Source of the DNA: an uncultured Thalassospira sp.
GTDB taxonomy: Bacteria; Pseudomonadota; Alphaproteobacteria; Rhodospirillales_A; Thalassospiraceae
Assembly: GCA_946885765.1 (NCBI GenBank)
Contig: CAMPHD010000174.1
Span: forward strand, 1 to 6,997
DNA: 6,997 bases
Direction: 5' to 3'
Shown: positions 1-6,997 of the stretch, piece after piece
How positions within the stretch are numbered: the stretch's first letter is position 1
Layout of the letters: each line of letters opens with the position of its first letter
Position numbers and translations under genes: made by a program
The notes under the pieces: model-generated
Database searches by the model: none
Seen by the model: the letters and a program-made list of their open reading frames with translations, nothing else
What the model was told of the DNA's origin: nothing

Positions 1-1
1 C

Positions 2-1162
2 AGTGACGATGCTGTTCGCCAGGACAGGGCTGTGAACGAGGGTTCTGGTGCCGAGGCCCCGTCCCAGCCATATGCCGGAAATGTAAAAGGTCTGGTTTCG
101 GGTGGCCGCAAGGCAATTGGCACAATGTCCGATGACGGCATATCGGCAGCCCTTGATCCCCGATATACCTTTGACAATTTTGTGATCGGCAAGCCGAACG
201 AATTTGCCTATGCCGCCGCGCGCCGCCTGGCCGAAGCCGAATCGGTTCCATTCAATCCGCTGTTCCTTTACGGGGGCGTTGGCCTTGGTAAAACCCACCT
301 GATGCATGCAATTGCATGGCATATTCGCCGCACGCAACCGCATCGCACGGTGATTTATCTGTCTGCCGAAAAATTCATGTACCGGTTCATCCGGGCCTTG
401 CGTGACAAGAACACGGTCGATTTCAAGGATCAGTTCCGGTCGGTTGATGTGCTGATGGTCGATGATGTTCAGTTCATTTCCGGCAAGGACTCGACCCAGG
501 AAGAATTCTTCCACACCTTCAATGCGCTGGTGGATCAGGGGCGTCAGATCATTGTGTCTGCCGACAAGTCACCATCCGACCTTGAAGATATCGAGGAACG
601 TTTACGTTCCCGTCTGGGTTCCGGTCTGGTTGCGGACATTCATGCCACGACCTATGAACTGCGTTTGGGTATCCTCGAATCGAAGGCGGAACGCCAGAAT
701 ATTGAACTGCCGCAGCGCGTGATGGAATTCCTGGCTCACAAGATCACCGCGAACGTGCGTGAACTTGAAGGGGCGCTTAACCGCGTGATTGCCCATGCGC
801 AGCTTGTCGGACGTGAAATCAGCCTTGAGATGGTTCAGGACGTGCTGCACGACGTGCTGCGCGCTTCCGAACGCCGGGTTTCGATTGAGGAAATCCAGAA
901 AAAGGTCGCTGAACATTTTAATATCAAGGTGTCGGACATGCATTCCGCCCGTCGCGCCCGGGCTGTTGCCCGCCCGCGTCAGGTTGCAATGTATCTGTCC
1001 AAGCAATTGACGACGCATTCCTTGCCGGAAATCGGTCGTAAGTTTGGTGGTCGTGACCACACGACCGTCATGCATGCAGTTCGCAAGATCGAAGAGCTGC
1101 ATGTGAGCGATCCTTCGCTGTCCGAGGATATCGATCTGCTGCGTCGTATGCTTGAAGGCTGA
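2..1162 (+). CDS. dnaA: Chromosomal replication initiator DnaA, 5'-truncated by window edge
   Basis: DnaA binds DnaA boxes as an ATP complex, melts the origin and recruits the DnaB helicase. The frame is open from base 2 with no stop, so the gene almost certainly starts before the window and domain I plus part of linker domain II are missing. Numbering from the in-frame GTG at 32: AAA+ domain III starts near 44 ([11 protein letters not shown]), Walker [10 protein letters not shown] is at 81-89, Walker B LMVDDVQF at 141-148, sensor [10 protein letters not shown] at 173-181, and the box VII region EERLRSR at 188-194, whose last Arg matches the E. coli Arg finger. Domain IV has the basic loop [11 protein letters not shown] (307-317) and the DnaA signature [18 protein letters not shown] (339-356). 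The stop TGA is at 1160-1162. The GSG at 196-198 stands where E. coli has GWG. dnaN follows after a 310-base spacer with its own promoter. The identification is certain; only the 5' end is unresolved. Confidence 0.98.
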   Translation, partial: SDDAVRQDRAVNEGSGAEAPSQPYAGNVKGLVSGGRKAIGTMSDDGISAALDPRYTFDNFVIGKPNEFAYAAARRLAEAESVPFNPLFLYGGVGLGKTHLMHAIAWHIRRTQPHRTVIYLSAEKFMYRFIRALRDKNTVDFKDQFRSVDVLMVDDVQFISGKDSTQEEFFHTFNALVDQGRQIIVSADKSPSDLEDIEERLRSRLGSGLVADIHATTYELRLGILESKAERQNIELPQRVMEFLAHKITANVRELEGALNRVIAHAQLVGREISLEMVQDVLHDVLRASERRVSIEEIQKKVAEHFNIKVSDMHSARRARAVARPRQVAMYLSKQLTTHSLPEIGRKFGGRDHTTVMHAVRKIEELHVSDPSLSEDIDLLRRMLEG

Positions 1163-1183
1163 TCGAGGTTTGAAAATACGGGT

Positions 1184-1234
1184 ACGGGTCACGGTTCAAG
1201 GACGGTGGCCCGTTCTGATTCTGGGCGGGTTTTT
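1184..1234 (+). terminator. Possible dnaA terminator with two competing hairpins
   Basis: ACGGGTCAC (1184-1192) pairs with GTGGCCCGT (1205-1213): nine pairs with one G-U and a 12-base loop. The 3' arm of this stem overlaps CCCG (1209-1212), which can instead pair with CGGG (1226-1229), directly followed by five T (1230-1234). The second stem is only four pairs, so termination may be weak. The two structures exclude each other, as in an attenuator, but nothing shows regulation. It would allow partial read-through from dnaA into dnaN. Confidence 0.3.
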
Positions 1235-1351
1235 ACAGTGATCAACCGGCTGAAAATCAGGCACCGCGCGGGGTTCCGCCTTTTGCGTGCATTGTGCGGG
1301 AAAATATACAACGACTCGTTTTGTTTGCTTGGGTTTAGGCCGTAAAAATCC

Positions 1352-1379
1352 TTCGATTTCCTGACATGCATGTTATAAT
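1352..1379 (+). promoter_or_regulatory. dnaN promoter, extended -10 type, overlapped by a palindrome
   Basis: A perfect sigma70-type -10 TATAAT at 1374-1379 is preceded by TG and one base (1371-1373), the extended -10 form. The -35 is weak: TTCGAT at 1352-1357 with a 16-base spacer matches three of six consensus bases, which an extended -10 can tolerate. The start of transcription would be near 1385-1387, giving a leader of roughly 87 bases before the dnaN ATG. The perfect palindrome ACATGCATGT (1364-1373) fills the region just upstream of the -10 and could be a repressor or activator site. The promoter probably serves dnaN, recF and gyrB. Confidence 0.6.
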
Positions 1380-1384
1380 GCGCC

Positions 1385-1408
1385 TGCCTCATCCGGAAGG
1401 GTGGGGTA
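1385..1408 (+). promoter_or_regulatory. GNRA-capped stem-loop at predicted 5' end of dnaN mRNA
   Basis: Bases 1385-1394 (TGCCTCATCC) pair with 1399-1408 (GGGTGGGGTA) as ten consecutive pairs, three of them G-U, closed by the tetraloop GGAA (1395-1398), a member of the stable GNRA class. The stem begins almost exactly where transcription should start, seven or so bases after TATAAT. No T-run follows, so it is not a terminator. 5'-terminal stem-loops are known to protect some bacterial mRNAs from decay, and that is the likeliest role, by inference only. Confidence 0.4.
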
Positions 1409-1472
1409 AAAGCGACAAAACAGATTATAAATCAATTTGTTAAACCAATACTGACAGACGGATAGGACGGGC

Positions 1473-2591
1473 ATGAAGCTGACCATTGAACGCGCGGCTC
1501 TGTTGAAATCTTTGACCCATGTTCAAAGTGTGGTCGAACGGCGCAATACCATTCCGATTCTGTCCAATATTTTGCTGCGGGCAGAGAATGACCAGCTTTC
1601 TCTGACGGCAACGGACATGGATCTTGAGGTGATTGAAACCACCACTGCGGAAGTCAGTGAAGCCGGTGCAACCACCACCCCCGCCCATACGCTTTACGAG
1701 ATTGTTCGCAAACTGCCGGAAGGATCGCAGGTGCAAATCGAGCTTGAGCCGGGTGCGGGGCGTCTAACCCTTTCGGCGGGTCGTTCGAAATTCAAACTGG
1801 CCGTTCTTCCGGTAGATGATTTCCCGGTCATGTCCGGTGGGGACCTTCCGGTCAGCTTTGGCCTTGCCGCAGCGGAACTTCGCGGTCTGATTGATCGTGC
1901 CGAATTTGCCATTTCGACCGAAGAAACCCGTTATTACCTGAACGGTATCTATTTCCATGCAACAGATGCCGAAGGAACCAAAATCCTGCGCGCTGTTGCG
2001 ACTGACGGCCATCGTCTGGCACGTGTCGAAGCGCCGCTTCCCGATGGTGCGGAAAATATGCCGGGCGTCATCGTGCCGCGTAAAACCGTTGGCGAACTGC
2101 GTAAGCTGATCGAGGAAACGGGCGAAGCGGTGGATATCGCATTGTCGGATACCAAAATCCGCTTTGGCTTTGGCAAGGCTGTTCTGACCTCCAAGCTGAT
2201 TGACGGTACCTTCCCGGATTACGAACGGGTTATCCCGTCGGGTAATGACAAGACACTTGATATCGAATGCAAGGCATTTGCCGATGCGGTTGACCGTGTT
2301 TCGGCGATTTCAATCGAGAAATCCCGTGCAGTAAAGGTCGTCATGTCGGGCAATACCCTGACCCTGTCGGCATCAAGTCCGGAACATGGAACCGCGACCG
2401 AAGAACTTGAAATCAATTACGATGCCGATGATATCGAAATCGGTTTTAACTCGCGCTATCTGCTCGATATCGCCAAGCAGGTAAAGGGCGATACCCTTAA
2501 CCTTCTGATGTCGGATGGATCGTCTCCGACCATTCTGCGTGATACCGATGACCTGTCGGCATTGTATGTTCTGATGCCGATGCGCGTCTGA
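1473..2591 (+). CDS. dnaN: DNA polymerase III beta sliding clamp DnaN
   Basis: DnaN forms the homodimeric ring that encircles DNA and tethers polymerase III and other clamp clients to the template. The protein is 372 aa, close to the E. coli clamp length, so it is complete. It starts MKLTIERAALLKSL, as expected for the first clamp domain, and carries the family blocks NTIPILSNIL (25-34), STEETRYYLNGIY (148-160), ATDGHRL (176-182) and LIDGTFPDYERVIP (242-255). It ends in YVLMPMRV (365-372), the C-terminal strand that forms part of the cleft binding clamp-interaction peptides. The ATG at 1473 is supported by AGGA at 1464-1467, five bases upstream. It lies between dnaA and recF in the usual order, and recF starts 64 bases after its stop with no visible terminator between them, so the two are probably co-transcribed. 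Confidence 0.98.
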   Translation: MKLTIERAALLKSLTHVQSVVERRNTIPILSNILLRAENDQLSLTATDMDLEVIETTTAEVSEAGATTTPAHTLYEIVRKLPEGSQVQIELEPGAGRLTLSAGRSKFKLAVLPVDDFPVMSGGDLPVSFGLAAAELRGLIDRAEFAISTEETRYYLNGIYFHATDAEGTKILRAVATDGHRLARVEAPLPDGAENMPGVIVPRKTVGELRKLIEETGEAVDIALSDTKIRFGFGKAVLTSKLIDGTFPDYERVIPSGNDKTLDIECKAFADAVDRVSAISIEKSRAVKVVMSGNTLTLSASSPEHGTATEELEINYDADDIEIGFNSRYLLDIAKQVKGDTLNLLMSDGSSPTILRDTDDLSALYVLMPMRV

Positions 2592-2655
2592 CGGTTAGCG
2601 CATTTTTGCTGTGGCTGTTTTTGCCCATAATCTCTCATCTCAAGACGGTACGTTC

Positions 2656-6304
<3,649 letters not shown>

Positions 6305-6314
6305 GCGACATCAA

Positions 6315-6382
6315 TGTGAATTGACTCATAAAACTGGAAACGCGACACATAAATTTAGAAGCTGTGACGCATAAAATTAGAA
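6315..6382. mobile_element. Putative terminal end of a Tn7-like transposon, inserted just after gyrB
   Basis: The stretch starts TGTGAATT (6315-6322) and then runs into three tandem repeats that begin GACTCATAAA (6323), GACACATAAA (6344) and GACGCATAAA (6366). As I recall it, the Tn7 end has the same plan: TGTG, eight terminal bases in all, then 22-bp TnsB-binding repeats starting GACAATAAAG. Vibrio type I-F CRISPR-associated transposons have TGTTGATA followed by repeats with CCATAAATTGATA. The end is therefore probably recognised by a TnsB/TniA-class DDE transposase. The bases just outside, ATCAA (6310-6314), would be one copy of a 5-bp target duplication. The other end and the tns genes lie outside the window. 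IS21-family or Tn552/Tn5053-type elements, which also have TGT ends with internal repeats, are the alternatives. Confidence 0.55.
6323..6382 (+). repeat. Three tandem 17-bp repeats, 21-22 bp period, likely transposase sites
   Basis: The copies are GACTCATAAAACTGGAA (6323-6339), GACACATAAATTTAGAA (6344-6360) and GACGCATAAAATTAGAA (6366-6382). Copies 2 and 3 match at 15 of 17 positions, 1 and 3 at 14, and 1 and 2 at 13. The consensus is GACNCATAAAATTAGAA. The starts are 21 and 22 bases apart, two helical turns, so bound proteins would line up on one face of the DNA. All three point the same way, away from gyrB. The copy nearest the terminus is the most divergent. The spacers are only four or five bases, which excludes a CRISPR array. 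Confidence 0.85.
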
Positions 6383-6604
6383 CGGGCAGAGTAAGTCCAA
6401 TCGCGTGATACGAACTAGCTCTGCCTGTACATCATCGTTGAGATATGTTGCAACGAGACATATCGATAACGCCCCCCCATACACAACGCTTAGCCTGTTT
6501 CTGAGTCATCTCAGTGATTCGCTTCTTGGGGGATTATTTTTAGCCAAAATAGTAATTTGTTGAAGGTTTTGCTTCCTCAGTGAGGTTTATTCACGTCACT
6601 ATAT
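6383..6604. other. Non-coding, structured region inside the putative mobile element
   Basis: I see no gene in this stretch, but several inverted repeats. ACGGGCAGAG (6382-6391) pairs with CTCTGCCTGT (6419-6428) as ten pairs with one G-U and a 27-base loop, directly next to the third terminal repeat. GATATGT (6442-6448) pairs with ACATATC (6458-6464), flanked by CGTT (6436-6439) and AACG (6468-6471), making a longer interrupted stem. CTGAG (6501-6505) pairs with CTCAG (6510-6514). This small stem sits between seven C (6472-6478) and five G (6528-6532), and an ATTATTTTT tract follows the G run, so the whole could act as a terminator. CCTCA-G-TGAGG (6575-6585) is a perfect odd-centred palindrome. 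The region is clearly poorer in GC than gyrB. No promoter with two good boxes was found for the downstream gene; TATATG at 6600-6605 is a weak -10 candidate. Confidence 0.5.
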
Positions 6605-6637
6605 GAGCCGAATAAGGTGATTAATCGGCTCAGGAGG
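6605..6637 (+). promoter_or_regulatory. Inverted repeat abutting a strong Shine-Dalgarno before the fic remnant
   Basis: GAGCCGA (6605-6611) pairs with TCGGCTC (6625-6631). After an A-A mismatch (6612/6624), TAA (6613-6615) pairs with TTA (6621-6623), leaving the loop GGTGA. The repeat ends exactly where the Shine-Dalgarno AGGAGG (6632-6637) begins, seven bases before GTG 6645 and ten before ATG 6648. It could be an operator for an autoregulator or an mRNA hairpin next to the ribosome site. The near-perfect Shine-Dalgarno supports the reading of the following frame as a real, once expressed gene. Confidence 0.45.
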
Positions 6638-6644
6638 GAGCATT

Positions 6645-6977
6645 GTGATGGGTAAATGGAGCTGGCGGCACAGCGACTGGCCCAATTTCACGTGGGATAG
6701 GCAGCAGACCCAAGCCTTAATCACAAAAGCACTTACTGAGAACATTGTTGCGTCTTTTGCAATTGAGGGCGAGCACCTCGACGGAAATGCAGTTTCCAAC
6801 GAATTCGAAAGAGTTTTTGTTTCGACTGACTGCCAAGAGCGAGCAAGGAATGTAGGTGTTAAGGAAGCGAACGCTGCTGCTTTAATGTCTGACGTTTTTA
6901 ACGATTCTTCTTCAAAACTTTCTTTTTATCGTTTGGGGTCCTTGAATAGCCCCTGGAATTGTAGACACCCGGTTTGA
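6645..6977 (+). pseudogene. Fic-family protein remnant (DUF4172-type N-terminus), interrupted
   Basis: Fic proteins transfer AMP or other groups to target proteins and often serve as toxins. The reading frame starts at GTG 6645 or ATG 6648 (109 aa from the ATG, used for numbering). WSWRHSDWPNFTWD (4-17) fits the start of the DUF4172 domain found before many Fic cores. SFAIEGE (36-42) fits the Fic inhibitory motif [S/T]xxxE[G/N], here Ser36, Glu40 and Gly41, which blocks the active site in class II Fic proteins. Between these blocks about 30 residues usual for the family seem to be missing. Residues 67-96 still resemble the family, but the match stops near Leu96, and the last residues read into an apparent IS end (from 6943) before a TGA. 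The catalytic HPFxxGNGR motif is absent, so the product should be inactive. Base composition is AT-richer than the core genes. The family call is from remembered motifs and is fairly sure; calling it a pseudogene depends on the IS reading. Confidence 0.6.
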
Positions 6978-6997
6978 TCAGATTTGTCGTCTTTCGA
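6943..6997. mobile_element. Probable left end of an IS3-family insertion sequence, runs off the window
   Basis: The stretch starts TGAATAGCCCCTGG (6943-6956), then AATTGTAGACACCCGG (6957-6972). This fits IS3-family terminal repeats as I recall them: TG at the tip, a CCC block about eight bases in, then AAT and GACAC (for example IS3 and IS2). It begins where the Fic similarity breaks off. No transposase frame is visible in the 55 bases available, and the second end and target duplication are beyond the window. It could instead be unrelated sequence fused by a deletion. Confidence 0.45.

Larger units (their letters stand above)
1163..1472. other. dnaA-dnaN intergenic region, non-coding
   Basis: This 310-base spacer holds no convincing gene. 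Going downstream, it contains terminator-like hairpins after dnaA (1184-1234), a small GC hairpin (GCGG, loop GGTT, CCGC at 1268-1279) followed by C and four T (1281-1284), the dnaN promoter (1351-1379), a 5' leader stem-loop (1385-1408), an AT-rich leader (about 1417-1450) and the dnaN Shine-Dalgarno AGGA at 1464-1467. No DnaA box of the TTATCCACA type was found on either strand, so there is no sign that the replication origin lies here, as it does between dnaA and dnaN in some other bacteria. Confidence 0.7.

Noticed and set aside
32..34. GTG as the true start of dnaA
   Set aside because: It would remove domain I, which binds DnaB, and the frame is open with no stop to the window edge, so the gene more likely begins upstream.
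1163..1472. Replication origin between dnaA and dnaN
   Set aside because: No cluster of DnaA boxes was found and the only AT-rich stretch is the short dnaN leader.
2611..2655. N-terminal extension of recF from GTG 2611
   Set aside because: No Shine-Dalgarno precedes it, and the added residues are not part of the RecF family, which starts at the MTNRLAVSRIQL block.
6305..6314. A fourth terminal repeat starting GACATC at 6307
   Set aside because: It is 16 bases from the first repeat instead of 21-22 and does not continue with ATAAA.
6323..6382. CRISPR array
   Set aside because: The repeats are 17 bp with 4-5-base gaps, far too short for spacers, and they adjoin a TGT terminus.
6465..6490. 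Integron attC or Xer dif-like site around the inverted repeats
   Set aside because: The GTTRRRY/RYYYAAC core pair is not present, and the arms and spacing do not fit a dif site.
6445..6504. A 19-codon open frame starting MLQRDISI
   Set aside because: It has no ribosome-binding site at proper distance, is very short, and lies across inverted repeats.

Overview
The window holds a conserved bacterial replication and repair cluster, all on the + strand: dnaA (3' part only), dnaN, recF and gyrB. It is followed by about 690 bases of very different DNA that looks like the edge of an inserted mobile element. The gene order, the alphaproteobacterial style of the proteins (DnaA with [16 protein letters not shown], GyrB of 819 aa with the Gram-negative insertion) and the moderately GC-rich coding DNA fit a rhodospirillalean alphaproteobacterium such as Thalassospira. 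The genus is inferred from recall, not from a search.

Bases 1-6304 are core genome. DnaA opens the chromosomal origin, DnaN is the sliding clamp of DNA polymerase III, RecF loads RecA at gaps in damaged DNA, and GyrB supplies the ATPase and part of the cleavage centre of DNA gyrase. The 310-base dnaA-dnaN spacer carries a good extended -10 promoter for dnaN, overlapped by a perfect 10-bp palindrome. A GNRA-capped stem-loop sits where the mRNA should begin. dnaN, recF and gyrB are closely spaced and probably form one transcription unit. The recF start codon lies in the apical loop of a long, almost perfect hairpin whose 5' arm also contains the only plausible ribosome-binding sequence, which suggests translational control.

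Bases 6305-6997 are accessory. Ten bases after the gyrB stop codon there is a TGT terminus. Eight bases further in, three tandem 17-bp repeats (consensus GACNCATAAAATTAGAA, 21-22 bp apart) begin. This is the layout of the transposase-binding end of a Tn7-like transposon, or of a related transposon with a DDE transposase and an AAA+ helper. Inside it lie about 220 bases of non-coding DNA with several inverted repeats, then an operator-like repeat, a strong Shine-Dalgarno sequence and the 5' part of a Fic-family (DUF4172-type) gene. The Fic gene is broken by what looks like the terminal inverted repeat of an IS3-family insertion sequence at 6943, which runs out of the window.

The most interesting points are the putative Tn7-like end beside gyrB (a possible site-specific insertion point, with cargo and transposition genes expected beyond the window) and the start-codon hairpin of recF. 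No transposase, CRISPR array or RNA gene is visible here, so the identity of the element rests on its end sequence alone.
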